A program made the position numbers and the translations under genes. From Pararge aegeria (lineage: Eukaryota > Arthropoda > Insecta > Lepidoptera > Nymphalidae): a stretch of DNA of 64,000 nt. Shown piece after piece: positions 23,701 through 35,421 of the stretch; the stretch's first letter is position 1, and each line of letters opens with the position of its first letter. The notes below the pieces were generated by a model. That model searched no databases, had not been told where the DNA came from, and worked only from the letters and a program-made list of their open reading frames with translations. The stretch spans positions 498,501-562,500 of the forward strand of contig NC_053190.1 of NCBI RefSeq assembly GCF_905163445.1. The letters run 5' to 3'.

Positions 23701-26700
23701 GGACGGCAAGTTGAAAAAGTGTTTGTTGCTCTGTTTATAGGCAATGGTTTTTGAGCTACCAGGTTATTGATTTACCATCAGGTGGAATTTCTCATTGGGC
23801 CGTCCATTATAAAAAAAAAACAAGATTTGTTCGCTCGAGGAGTGGTTTTCGAGTTTCGAAATATTGAACATCACAGTATATTAAAATTATATTAAGTTTA
23901 AATTTGTATAATTTTCCAGCTAAGGCTTATTGCAGAGAGTTTGTAAAATTAGAAGAAGAAGAAGTACAGGATTTCCGATTCTAAAATAAGTGATATAAGG
24001 CCCATTTTACCTTGACAGTATAGGGTTTTATATGCGAACACGACTCCTTGTTGGCGGGTAAAACAATCTTTAGACTGTTCTACCCTTCTTGGTTAAATCG
24101 TTTCCATTGTAGTGTATAGTCCTTCTTCTGGCCCTTCCTGGATTTCACTGCAAGTTCGACCTTACTGTATTATCGTCCCGGCGGTAAGGGACGACACAGT
24201 CTAAAATGGTAACTGATAAACCTGTTAGAGTTACGAGCAGATTAAACCTAACCTAAGCCGACTCTATGTGTGTTTAAGTACCTCCTCGGTTGCCACGCTT
24301 CGGACTAAGAAATCGTGTCTTTTTTAATTACACGTCAGATATGAGTTGTAATTTATTTGGCCGCTAAACCAAACAGATATAGGTTGTCAACTTTTGCCAG
24401 CCCCGCTCCCATGTATTTGAGCGGTAAAGCAACTTCAAGGTTGTTAAATACTGGTCCAATTTCCAAGCACGCTTGAGAGAAAGCCAGTTTAGGACAGCAC
24501 TGCAATAATCAGTAGCATATGCACGTTGCCCTAACGCGGACGTCGGCGACAGGTTGCAGAGCACGCTGCTGGCGGACGAGTCGGACGACGACGACGCGTC
24601 GGCGTGGGTGCGGCGCTCGCGGGACATCGAGAAGCAGAAGCGCGAGGCCGCCAAGCGGGTAAGACTTTCGGAACTAGTCGTGCGTATAGAGCCACCTCTG
24701 CTCCATAAGCTATCTGTATAAAATAATGCTGGGCTCCGTGTATGACACCTGAATAACCCAAAGGCTATAAGAGATATACTTATCCGACGCACCATCAGGT
24801 ACCAACATAGTACCGACCACAACTTATCTCAACTCCATTACCGTACGACTCTCGTTTCGTCACAACAATATTTCCTTAAGTACATCGTTTCCATAATAAA
24901 TCATCTATTCCGAAGTTGTAACGTTCTATCCACAATACTTTACTTAATCTGCTTTTCTCGATTCATTAATTTAAATCCGTCCTAACTTTTCTTTCCCGCC
25001 GATCTATCTTCGCGTCTCCATTATTCTATTTTCAAACCACTATCAATGAGTACACAGACTATGGTTCGTTGGCATTCGTCACGGATGAAGTAACCGCGTG
25101 CGTGCGCAGGCGGCGCTGCTGGACGAGATGGACGCGGAGTTCGGCGTGGGCGCGCTGCTGGCCGACGAGCAGCGCGGCGAGCGCGCGCGCGCCTACGCGC
25201 CGCGACACCTGCGCGGCCTACGCGTCGCGCACGACATCGACGCCGTGAGTAGCACCAATATTAATCGTTCATGCAGAGCACACAGCGGATGCTCTCAAAA
25301 GGAAAAAAGGCACCGGATTTTAAATGCTATATAGCCTACAGCCTTCCTCGATAGATGGGCAATCGAACATTAAAAGAATTTTTAAAATCGGACCAGTAGT
25401 TCCTGAAATCATCGCGTTCAAGTAAACGAACAAACTCTTCAGCTTTATATATTAATATCGTTGTTGTGAGAAGTGTTGGGTGGCGCCCGACGTGACGGCC
25501 CTATGGTGAGCTGCACGCGGTATTAGAAAGTACCTGGACATTGCAACATCACTTTAATTTTCTAAAATTAACATAGTCTAAGTTATTATAGAAGGCCCGT
25601 CAAAATCGGTCCAACCGGTTCAGAGATTAGTCGGAACGATCATACAATTAGAAAGACAAAAATTAAAAAAAATATTATTTTGGTTTTTTACATGTATACG
25701 CTTATAGATGATATAAAAACGAAAAATTATTTCAATTGTATTACAAACAGACACTCTAATTTTATCATATGGATGTATAGATATGCAGGGATATTGCCAA
25801 TGGCATTGACGTGTGTGCGGGGAGCATATATATATAAAATTCAAAGCCCTGACTGATAATCAACGCACAGCCTCCACTTTTGGACTCGAAGAGCGCAATC
25901 GGCAATTTTTTGACGTTGCTTCTTAATGCCCAGTACTCTCGATTATTAGCAGTAACTTGTGATACGGTGGGATAAGTATAACAGGTAAAATGAAACCATA
26001 GTAGATAATGTTGATTGCGAAAGTGTACTTGTTTGTTATCTGTGTTTCTACCTTTGCCGATCTTGATAAAACTTGGCACAACGATAGGGCAAGGTCTCTG
26101 GATAGTTTGCATCTCGAAAATGCACAGGGGATAGAATCCGGATGGTTAAAAAAGGGTGTTATTTGTAAAGCAAAACGGATTTTGAGAAAATTTTGCAAAG
26201 ATATAGCTTGCATCCTGGAAATACACATTGTATAATGTGAACAACCTGCTTCTTTAAAAACCTAAACAAACGCGGGCAAAAGCTAGTTAGGTTAAAAATA
26301 AAAAGCAATATTTATTATTTATAAGATCTAATAAACCATCCTTTCTTGGATATATATCTGTACAGAATGTCGTTGTTTCATATCTGTGGAACGCGAAAGC
26401 GAATCGCAAAGGACGGGTTTTTTTAATTCCGTATGGTATCCTCCTGTTGAATTTTTTTTTAACAAAAGTAATACATAATGTGAAGCTAATGCACAATGCT
26501 CTCGGTGGCAGCTGCCCGAGGAGAGCGTCACGGTGCTGACGCTGGCCGACAAGGAGCTGCTGGCCGAGGACGGCGAGGACGTGCTCGTCAACGTCAACAT
26601 CGTGGACGACGAGAAGTATAAGAAGGTAAGCAGCCAGTAGCAACTAACTACTGATGTTATTAGGTGGGTCCGCATAACTAATGAGTATTATAGTGAGACA

Positions 26701-29700
26701 ATTACTTTGTATACTCATTGGGCGTGTCGGCGCGCAAGCAATGCCGAGTTTCCCGTCAGTATCAAGGGCGGAGGAGGGAGACACCGCACTGAATCTTATT
26801 GGCTTCGTTCCGCGAAAAGCGAATGGCGATTTTACGGGGCATAGCAAATTAAGCTTCAATTTCATTACATATCTCGGAATTCCGCAAAGTCACGCTCGCT
26901 TCTATCCAGTTCGCTTGAAAGTTAACGATGATTTATAAACAAAGTCGGCGGTGTGTTGCAGAACATCCAGGAGCGCAAGAAGGCCCGCACGGGCTACCAG
27001 GCCTACGACGAGGAGGCGGAGCTGGAGGCGTCGCTGGGATTCGCGCGGCCCGTGCTCGCCAAGTACGACGACGAGATCGACAGCGAGCGCGCCCAAAAGC
27101 AGCGCGGCTTCTGCATCGGCGACGACGGCGCGCTCGCGGCCCGGCGGCTCGAGGACGCGATGGTGAGCGCCGCCCGCCGGCTTGGCCGATGCGTGCTCGC
27201 TCGATATTTGATGTTATATTATTTTTCTTCTTTTTATATCCTACTAGTTAACCCTTGGCTGCAATCTCATCTGGTGGTAAGTGATGATTCAGTCTAAGAT
27301 GGCTGCGGGCTAACTTGTTAAGGAGTACGGTAGTCATATCACTAATCGGATTCTACGCGACATCGCACCGGAACACTGAAACATATATGATAAATGACTG
27401 TTTGTAGATGTCAATAATAAAAAAAATATTTATGTTAATATTAATTTGCTAACTATACGGCTAAATGAATGGCTAACCCCCGTCGTCGCAGCGGGCGGCG
27501 CGCGTGGCGGGCGGGCCGGGCCGGCGCCTGGAGTCGCTGCGGCTGCCCGAGCTGCGCATGGCGTCCGACTACCTGCAGGAGCACGAGCTGCCCGCCAAGT
27601 TCAAGAAATTCAAGAAGAAGGTTAGCCACCAGCGCACCCTTGTAGCCTTCAACTCAAAACTTAACTAGGGACAGATGGCACTTTTGATGCGTTCATTACA
27701 CACATGTGTACGAAGTAGTGAGCAGTGATGGCGATAACTACATTCGTAAACTTAAAATTGAAGCTACGAGGGTTTCGAACGCTAAGAAGAAGCCCACGAC
27801 AAACTTAGCCGGGTGTTTCTTTTTAGCACTATCTAACATTGTCAAATTCACGAAGCGATCCGGTGAGAACAATAATTCACACCCAAGCTTTTTTATCGTT
27901 AATTTAGGAATTTTCTATAAACTTTCGCTTAATACAAACTTTGAACCGAGATATCGACCTGTAATTTTTTTATTGTAAAATTGTATACGATTTCCTTTAA
28001 ATAAATAACTTATTTTATGTAGTATATTGCAACACTGCAAGTTTAATTTTGCTTCTAATGTTCAAATTATCTCAGTCACATTTTGTCTTTAATTTAGAAA
28101 TACTTTTGTGAAGCTACATCAAATTTTCAAATATGTATGGACTATACAGTGTCATTATTTGAACATCTTTAAATTTATCTCAGACTTCTTCTGCAGCACA
28201 AAAATAGTGCCCATATACGCTGCATTAAAGTAAAATTCCATATGACGTCATGCTGTGAAAGTAACTAAAATAGACTAACCTGGCAGTTTCTGTGTCTGTC
28301 GAATGACGTATATTTGTTAGGACATGGCAGAATTAAGCGTGTTCGATAAATTATTTACCGAAATGGCACAACTATTATGAGGATGATCGCGATAGATTAG
28401 TATTGAGTGTTAGCTTTGAGCTACAAGTGTGTAACGTGCCGAGTGGCGCCGCAGGGCAAGATCCGCAAGAAGCCGAAGCAGGAGCCCATCGACGTGGAGG
28501 AGCACGAGGCCGGCAACGCGCCGCTGCACACCGACGACACGGGTGCGTGCTGTTGCAGATCACTTACTATTCTATTTCACTACTTAGACTTTTAAAATGT
28601 TTTTTTATACATGTGGACTTAAAGTGCCGTTACGCTCGTGTGCATGAAAGTATTAAAAGTAAAAGCAAGCTAGAATGAAAACAAATATTTAACGGATTTA
28701 GAAAGAAATTTGTTCATTAAGACGATATGCCCCAAATATGTTTCCATATGTTTGAACGCTTACTGTATTAGTCCTTTAAGTGGTAAATGATTGCTTACCA
28801 AATAATTTTTAGCGGTTTCTTCCATGACACACTTATGTACAGAATCCTCAAGAAGTATATGTCAAATAAGCAAATCTTTAACAATTGATTAAGAGAGAGG
28901 AAAATAACGTGACCTTGAAATGAGTCGCAAGAATTTTCTTTTCAAACGTCATTTGGAATATTCTTAGCATTCACATTGGTTAACTATGAACAAGTAATGA
29001 ACGCTATCCGTGTGACGCGGCCAGACGTTAAGCCGGAGCAGTTCTCGCTGGCGGCCGCGCTGGACGACGACGAGACGGAGGTGGACACGGAGCTACAGGC
29101 GGCGCTGGCGCGCGCGCGCCGGCTGCGCCAGGCGGAGGCGGCGCCCAGCAGGGTGCCCAAGGTAGGCCGCGCGCACCCGTGCACTGTGCGTTGGACAGTG
29201 ACAACGAGGTTAAGCTTTAAACTCCAAGATGCTCATAAGCTTTGAGTTTCTTAGCGGGACGAAGTTATTCGCCAAAGAACCAAAGTAGCCGACGTAGCTC
29301 TTAGGGCTAGCACGCTGAAGTGCTAGCGTTGGACCCGTAAAGATCCCTGAACGGAGGCCACGGCAAGCGGAGTGTAAGGGGCCCCAACTAGATGGTGCGA
29401 CCACCACTGGAAAGTGGCGGATATCGATAAGCGCTGCTTAAAAGAAGCCTCTGTCGAGCAGTGGCTAATACTTGATTAGGTCACCATATGTGTGTATGGG
29501 AGAACGATAATCCCATTCAGCAGCCGCAGTGTCCAGTGCGCCCCGTGTCCAGGTGGAGCACATCCTGCGGCACGCGAAGGACGAGCCGGGGGAGCCGGGG
29601 GAGCAGGGGCCCGACAGCGCCATGGTGCTGGACGCCACGGCCGAGTTCTGCCGCACGCTGGGCGACATCCCCACCTACGGGCAGGCGGGCAACCGCGACC

Positions 29701-31873
29701 ACCGCGCCGAGATCATGGTGGGCTAATAATCAGCACTATTAATGCCAGCTATATAATATTTAACAAGCCTCGTGGCTTGTTAATTATGGAACATTACCTG
29801 TAAAAATTTAACAAATAAATTAATGAGTAGGAGCTGTAAATTTTCCAGCCTTTGCTTTCCAAACATTAAAACAGTTCAAAACTATTTGACAAAAATGTAT
29901 TTTCATGTTATGCAGGATTTCGAGCGTGAAGAAATGGAGGTGGAGCCGGAGATAGACGCCAACTCGGGCGCGTGGAGTCGCGTGGATGTTGACAGCGAGA
30001 AGCCGGCGGACCTCGCCTCCGGTGAGGCGCGGACATTTCACTCGCTCGTTGGTCAGGAAGCCCAGTGGCTTTCTGCAAAACACTGTGGTGCATCTGGCGA
30101 TAACACGTTTCACCTCGTACCACCCACCATCTTGTCCGCTAATCTAAAGCCGCTGGAAACAAGCGGCCCGGGATCGTGAATTTTGGAATAGAACCGCCAC
30201 AAAAGAATGATGTCCAGCAGTGGACGTAAATCGATCGATATGCTGGTGATGATCATTAACGTCATATATCTGTCTGTGCTCACTGTGTCGCGCTCGCAGG
30301 CAGCGGCGCGGGGCTGGAGGCCGAGCCCGCGCTGGGCGCCGGCGTGGCGGGCGCGCTGCGGCTGGCGCTCAGCAAGGGCTACCTGGAGCGCGCGGGCGCC
30401 CCGCCCCGCCCCGCGCGCCCGCCGCCCGCGCTCTCCGTGAACTACTCCATCGAGGACAAGACGTATGGGTGAGCCGCCTGCTAACACTGTCTCCCTCGTG
30501 CGTTCGCTGATACGCGTTGTATGTTGTGCATGTAGCGTCGCATCGCGTTTCAATAGTATGTGTTTACCATAAGGGTCACTCAGTATCACTCTTTAAAATT
30601 CATTTATTTCAAAAATGCCTTATATAAGCCCTTTTGAAACGTCAAGTCTGTCTGTTTGCGATGACTCTACCACCGGTTCGGAAGGCAGATTCTATAGAGA
30701 AGAAGCCGGCAAGAAACTCAGCAGTTGTTCTTTTTCAACATCAACTATTTACATTTTTCTATCTTGTGAAAGGTAATAACCGCGCTGTAATAAATGTGTT
30801 TTAACATATTCTTTAAACTTATGCAATAGTAGGTCTAAAATTACCTTAGGAATCATATTATAAAAGCGTATACTCAATCCCACAAATGACTTCTGTACCT
30901 TTCGCAGACGATATGCAGATGACACTAATTTAAGACCATTCCTTGTAAGTCAACTGTTTATATCCACTTTTTGTGGTTCCTTCAATCAGTGTTTGTTTAA
31001 GCAGAAAGTAGAATATATATATATATATGAAGAAATAAGAATATATATAGTTAAAGTCCTTCTTTGAAACCGTTAATTTTGTCTTACCGATATTTGTTAA
31101 ACAAGGGTCTTACTTTTTGTAATGTAGGAGGACTCGACTAAAACAAAACAACAATTAAGTTTTCAATGTCTAAAAAAGAACTTGTACGATGTAGTCGTTC
31201 TCTTGTGACCGGTTGTCTAATATCGGCGTTTGTACATTGGCACAAGCGTTTAAACATGTGTAATTAACCTGCCCGATCGCTTCCAGCGAGGACGACAAGT
31301 ACGGGCGGCGAGAGCGCGGCGGCGGCTACTCGGGCCCGCTGAGTGAATTCCGCGAGAAGAGTAACTTCCGGCCCAGCATCAAGCTCGAGTACGTGGACGA
31401 CGACGGGCGGCCGCTGTGCGCCAAGGAGGCCTTCCGCTACCTGTCGCACAAGTTCCACGGCAAGGGGCCCGGCAAGAACAAGCAGGAGAAGCGTATCAAG
31501 AAAGCGCAGCAGGAAGGGGTAAGGCGCCGCCACAAATACGCAACAGATAAAACACCTCTCGCTCTCTTTCGTGTAACGAAATGTGCCATAAGGTTGCGTG
31601 TCCTTCAAGTTTCACTATTAATTTCCTCCGAAAAATTATCGGATCTTACTTTATAAATATAATTTAGGTTTTCTTGTTATTCCCATTGAAACAATTTTAA
31701 CTAATCCCATTTCCTATGAAGTTAACGTAAGCGCCTGTCTGTTGCAGCTGATGAAGAAGATGAGCTCGACGGACACGCCGCTCAACACGCTGCAGATGTT
31801 GCAGCAGAAGCAGAAGGAGACGCACTCGCCCTTCGTCGTGCTGAGCGGCGCCAAGCGGGACGCCAACAACTAG
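17756..31873 (+). CDS. Sart1: SART1/Snu66, U4/U6.U5 tri-snRNP protein, sixteen exons, 758 aa
   Basis: Exons: 17756-17894, 21363-21495, 22481-22644, 23411-23543, 24553-24658, 25110-25244, 26512-26625, 26962-27162, 27492-27620, 28455-28542, 29025-29161, 29553-29717, 29916-30021, 30300-30468, 31287-31518, 31748-31873; every junction is GT-AG and keeps frame. The N-terminus is a Lys/Arg/Ser-rich RS-like region. The signature DETNKLRAKLGLKPLE follows, then EEMDAEFGV-type and LVNVNIVD segments, FCRTLGDIPTYG, IKLEYVDDDGR, KEAFRYLSHKFHGKG and the C-terminal KKMSSTDTPLNT. These occur in the same order in human SART1 (about 800 aa). SART1 is needed for recruitment of the tri-snRNP to the prespliceosome in the nucleus. 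Intron 1 is 3.5 kb. The second half is very GC-rich. AATAAA at 32080 is a likely poly(A) signal. Identity is secure. Confidence 0.95.
17895..21362 (+). other. Long first intron of Sart1
   Basis: AT-rich. I found no coding exon, RNA gene or intact element inside. The T/G-rich run around 20030-20055 (GTTTG units) is a simple repeat. Confidence 0.6.
21575..21640 (-). repeat. SINE remnant, family R2 (reverse copy)
   Basis: TTAGCCCGCTACCATCTTAG is the reverse complement of the CTAAGATGG...CGGGCTAA block seen at 27249-27385. In Sart1 intron 2. Confidence 0.5.
22850..22935 (+). repeat. Retroelement 3' tail fragment
   Basis: Ends with GTGAATAAAGAAATTGAATT, a type of tail common at the 3' ends of lepidopteran retroelements. 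A similar tail ends at about 51070. Confidence 0.45.
24728..25045 (-). repeat. Interspersed repeat, family R3 copy 1
   Basis: The reverse complement aligns by eye along nearly its whole length with 62605-62935. Shared blocks include GGCGGGAAAGAAAAGTTAG, AGATTAAGTAAAGTATTGTG, GATAGAACGTTACAACTT, GAAATATTGTTGTG and GTACCTGATG. In Sart1 intron 5. Element class not determined. Confidence 0.8.
25291..25460 (+). repeat. Interspersed repeat, family R1 copy 2
   Basis: Same orientation and block order as 3957-4176 (GCTCTCAAAA ... CTCTTCAGCTTTATATATTA). In Sart1 intron 6. Confidence 0.65.
25590..25740 (+). mobile_element. RTE-type retrotransposon tail remnant
   Basis: CCCGTCAAAATCGGTCCAAC, followed by AGAGATTAGTCGGAACGATC and AAAGACAAAAATTAAAAA, resembles the repeated tails of lepidopteran RTE-like elements. 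No ORF is left. Confidence 0.45.
25860..26286 (+). mobile_element. Helitron 3' portion
   Basis: Ends AAACGCGGGCAAAAGCTAG followed by T, the usual lepidopteran Helitron terminus (GC-rich end plus CTAG|T). I could not place the 5'-TC end, so the left limit is approximate. In Sart1 intron 6. Confidence 0.5.
27249..27385 (+). repeat. SINE remnant, family R2
   Basis: Carries TGGTAAGTGATGATTCAGTC, TAAGATGGCTGCGGGCTAAC and TCTACGCGACATCGCACCGG. Same family and orientation as 16561-16820. In Sart1 intron 8. Confidence 0.65.
27740..27830 (+). repeat. Interspersed repeat fragment
   Basis: GAAGCTACGAGGGTTTCGAA...AAGAAGAAGCCCACGACAAA...TTAGCCGGGTGT resembles a repeat I recall as common in Lepidoptera. 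The ORF-like reading across it is not considered a gene. In Sart1 intron 9. Confidence 0.45.
29280..29478 (+). mobile_element. Decayed LINE ORF2 C-terminus (RTE-like)
   Basis: Reads, with stops, as fragments of the C-terminal tail of lepidopteran endonuclease/reverse-transcriptase ORFs: the WR-P/RSVG-PTRW pattern appears here as TEATASGV*GAPTRW, and the tail as EASVEQWL. In Sart1 intron 11. Not functional. Confidence 0.55.
30590..30965 (+). repeat. Interspersed repeat, family R4
   Basis: Contains CTTTTGAAACGTCAAGTCTG, then CTCTACCACCGGTTCGGAAG, GAGAAGAAGCCGGCAAGAAA and CTCAGCAGTTGTTCTTTTTC. Other copies in the window: 58985-59095 (same strand), 35745-35850 and 63130-63225 (reverse), and a remnant near 43375-43425. 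In Sart1 intron 14. Confidence 0.75.
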
Positions 31874-32079
31874 CTGCCCCCACCGCTACGCGCCGCGACA
31901 CTTGCGTCACGACTGTGGCGACGAAATGACATCTGCTGCGTCAAACTTGACCAACTACCTTCCACCTAGCCATGAAATCGACACACACGCGTTACTTCAA
32001 TTTTAATACTACACTTGATAGCTCTTGTATGAAGAGGTAGACAAATTCCATTGAGGCATTTCAGGTGTTTTTGTTAGAA

Positions 32080-32085
32080 AATAAA
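32080..32085 (+). terminator. Poly(A) signal AATAAA of Sart1
   Basis: First canonical AATAAA downstream of the Sart1 stop, about 207 bases after TAG. Confidence 0.55.
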
Positions 32086-33560
32086 GTTCTCATACCTGAA
32101 TATTAAAATGACGTTATCTGTAAGCGACAGAGAAAAAAAACTTTGTCTCACGAGCGTTTGGCCTTTATTTGACACCTCTTCATTTCGACCGACATTTTTT
32201 ACTTTACAAGTAGTTAGTGATGGTTAATCTTGTGTTTTGATTATAATGGATTAGTCAATCAAGCCATTTGTTAGGATGACCTTTACAGTTCCATCGTACC
32301 ACAAGGTCATTCGCTATACATTAATATCCACCCAACCCTCCCTTTCAATGCGGCAAATAGCTTACAGTAGTTGTTTTACCATTAGAACACTGACAACAAA
32401 ATCCCTTTGGAATAAATCGGTAATGAAAAGTTCCAACTACCATAACAACATTTGTAATCTTAAAAATTGTAATAAATTAACTTTAGGAATTTCGGAGTTT
32501 TATTGCAATCACAACCTCACAGACAGTGTAGTGGAACCTACGTTCTAGTAGGCAAATAAATAAGCGCGAGCCACAGCTTGTTTGATAATTGTGAAAAGGA
32601 TGGAATTCTTGCCAACATAGACAACACAATATCACTATATCTTAAAAACCCAATTCTTCAACTACAAGCTATTAACTATCATGCGAAGCATCCGAAGTTA
32701 TGCGCAGGCGAAGTCGCGGGATGGCTGGAATAAAATCAGATACAGAGGGGTTAAAATATTTATTTCCATCTGTAACAACATTACCACAACATAATAATTA
32801 TAATTATCATCAATAGATATAAATTCACAATAGATAACATGGGTGTATTTTCTTATTTTACCTTATTTAGAAGCTTTGAGGAACAGAGTTAATACCTACA
32901 CTTATGCAATATTGAGTAGTTTAAAATATCATATCACAAATTTAGATGTTACAAAAATATCTGAGCTGTATTATTTCTATGTTCATAGTTTGGCTCGTAA
33001 TTTAGAGTTATCACGACAAACACAAAACGTTGATTGAGCATTTTTGGAATGATAAAACATGTCTTAATAAAATTATTTGACCTACATATCCGTTTTTTGG
33101 TAGGTAGTTGTATGCCCGAACTATTTGCGGAATCAACAAAGTCCTTAGTAGTAAGTGACTTCGTTCTCGTGTGCCCAGATTCAGAACTATTAGGGCATCC
33201 AACGACACTAAACATATACAAATGATATAAAAAACACTTCATAGTTATATCACTCACGATAGTTTAAATTATAAAATATCCTAATGAACAGTTCTTATAT
33301 TTTGAACTGCATTTCGATAACGTTCCTATTATAAAAATATTCTATTAAAATTACATAATTGCCTCATAAACGTGTATTAAAATATTCAATACATTTCGTT
33401 GCTATTTACATCCAATTTATTTATACAATGTGCTTAAAATGTTAATATATAGATAAAGTCTGTCTTATGAATTAAATAAAGATAACTGTTGCTAGAATTA
33501 CCCTTGGCGATATGTAATTAATAAATTTGATTTGTGAAAGTAAAGCATTTTTTAATATTA

Positions 33561-33730
33561 TCTATACTAATATTATAAAGCTCAAGCAAGGTGTTCTTTT
33601 GTTTGTTTGTTTACCTTGAAGGGTCTCATATCAGATGATACCGGAATGATGTTATTATGACGAAATTCTCGAGGGACTAACAACACGCAACGACCCGTAG
33701 GTAAGGTAGGTTCGTCTGCGTGGCAACTAG
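33561..33730 (+). mobile_element. Short non-autonomous Helitron, both ends visible
   Basis: Begins TCTATACTAATATTATAAAG after an A, and ends GCGTGGCAACTAG before a T. This fits Helitron insertion between A and T with 5'-TC and 3'-CTAG termini. About 170 bp; no coding capacity. Confidence 0.68.
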
Positions 33731-35421
33731 TAATAAAATACCAAGATAAAAACATTTGTAATCAAAAACTATTTGCGATATGTTAACCCATATTATAGTA
33801 TTTTCATTTGTGTTAATAAAAACTTCAGTTAAATATTTTAAAATTGCATAAAATATAGTTATTCATAGTTACCTATTTAGTTAAAAAAGTTGCATCTATT
33901 GTACAGTATACGCATATATTACCATCACATAATATACTTCGTTCGGAAGACAATATTGCATATCAATAAATATCATTTTCAAAAATGTTACAGTTTATAA
34001 TTCATATTTATACAACGGTATTCAAATAATAAGGAATTTCGGAATAGTTTCAACCTCAATCCTGAGCATAGTTTAGTTTTTAATCCTCAGTTGGTGTACA
34101 ACCGAATGAGCACCAGTGTCCGGTTTAATGCGCTAGATATTATTACGTCTAGAGTGCCCTCTAATGTCATGTGAAATCGGTTTCAACTCCACTAGTGCCA
34201 ACATACCTCGGTCAATTTGAATCTAAATTCATAATATAACGTTTGATCACTTTTATGTTACAACTATTCCATTACGTATCAATCCGACTAACGCCAGTAC
34301 AAAACTATCTACGCATTTTAAATTTATACTCACAGAAAGTTTAAAACAAATCCCTGTACGAAATAAATTCTATCAGACTCCTGCGTAACTTTGGCTGGCC
34401 ATTAGGACCTTTATGAGCACATTATTGCAGAAATATATTTTAAAATACATTTATTATTTTTTAAGTACTTAGATTTTAATAGCACATATCAAGACTTGCA
34501 AAACCTCTACGGCCATCGCGACCAAAACCAATTCAGCTGTCGCTTTCTTTGGGACGTTGATTATATATTATAGATATAAAATAACAGATTTTAATTTTTC
34601 TTTTCAATACAGTTGTGTTGTGTTGTTGTGTGCAAAATGTGAGAATCGTATTTGATCAACTTGCAGATTAATATTTTGATGTTGATTATAAATTGCAAAG
34701 TGATATTCACAACGTGAGTGCTAGAGGAAATTTGTCAGATCTTTCGTACGGAACTCAAAATAGAGTACAAGCCACTGCTTACAGGTTAACTTTTGTATGG
34801 AAAGCGCTCCCAGATATTTGCTTTCCAAAGTTTTATTGTTATGAAGTAATGTTCACGCCGTACTACAGTTAGGTTACAAGCTGAGCACAAGATAAGCTCG
34901 CGGAAAAACATCGAGGAATCGTTTTCGAGTGTTCGTGTCAGTTTATTTTATTTGCTTTTTATTTTTTTTCTTTATGCATCATCCACTTTCCACCTTTATA
35001 TCGGCTTCTTTCGCCCGGGTTGCCTTTTAAAAATCACTTTTAGTAATGAGGCCGCCGTTGCACTCTAGAATTAAGTACTGTTCTCTCTCTTTAAAATTTT
35101 ATAACAATTATTTAGCTCGGAGTTTTAATAACGTTTGTAAAACAAATATTAGATTACAGGATTTGAGACTAAAATGCTCGACATTAGGTCCACTTTACCT
35201 TGACGATACAGATTTTAATACTCTAACAAGATTCCTCGATTGCGAGCGAGCAAATCTTGTTCTAAGGCTACTTGAACGATGAAGGAAACTATAGTCATCG
35301 TCGGAGTACCGTATGTGGGCTGGGGGCCAGCGACATATTTTCCTGCAGAAAAAGCGGTTGATCATTTTTCGTTTTTCGTCTACGTGGTGGGCAGTCACGA
35401 GTCCGCAGGCGGCGCGCCGGG

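Larger units (their letters stand above)
31874..35421. other. Convergent interval between Sart1 and the LYST-like gene
   Basis: About 3.5 kb holding the two facing 3' UTRs. The Sart1 poly(A) signal AATAAA is at 32080-32085. A Helitron copy occupies 33561-33730. Several short frames here are AT-rich and match nothing recognised. No RNA gene was seen. Confidence 0.45.

Noticed and set aside
31010..31045. AT-rich run as an origin or regulatory element
   Set aside because: A short (AT)n run beside a retroelement-derived repeat; nothing supports a function.
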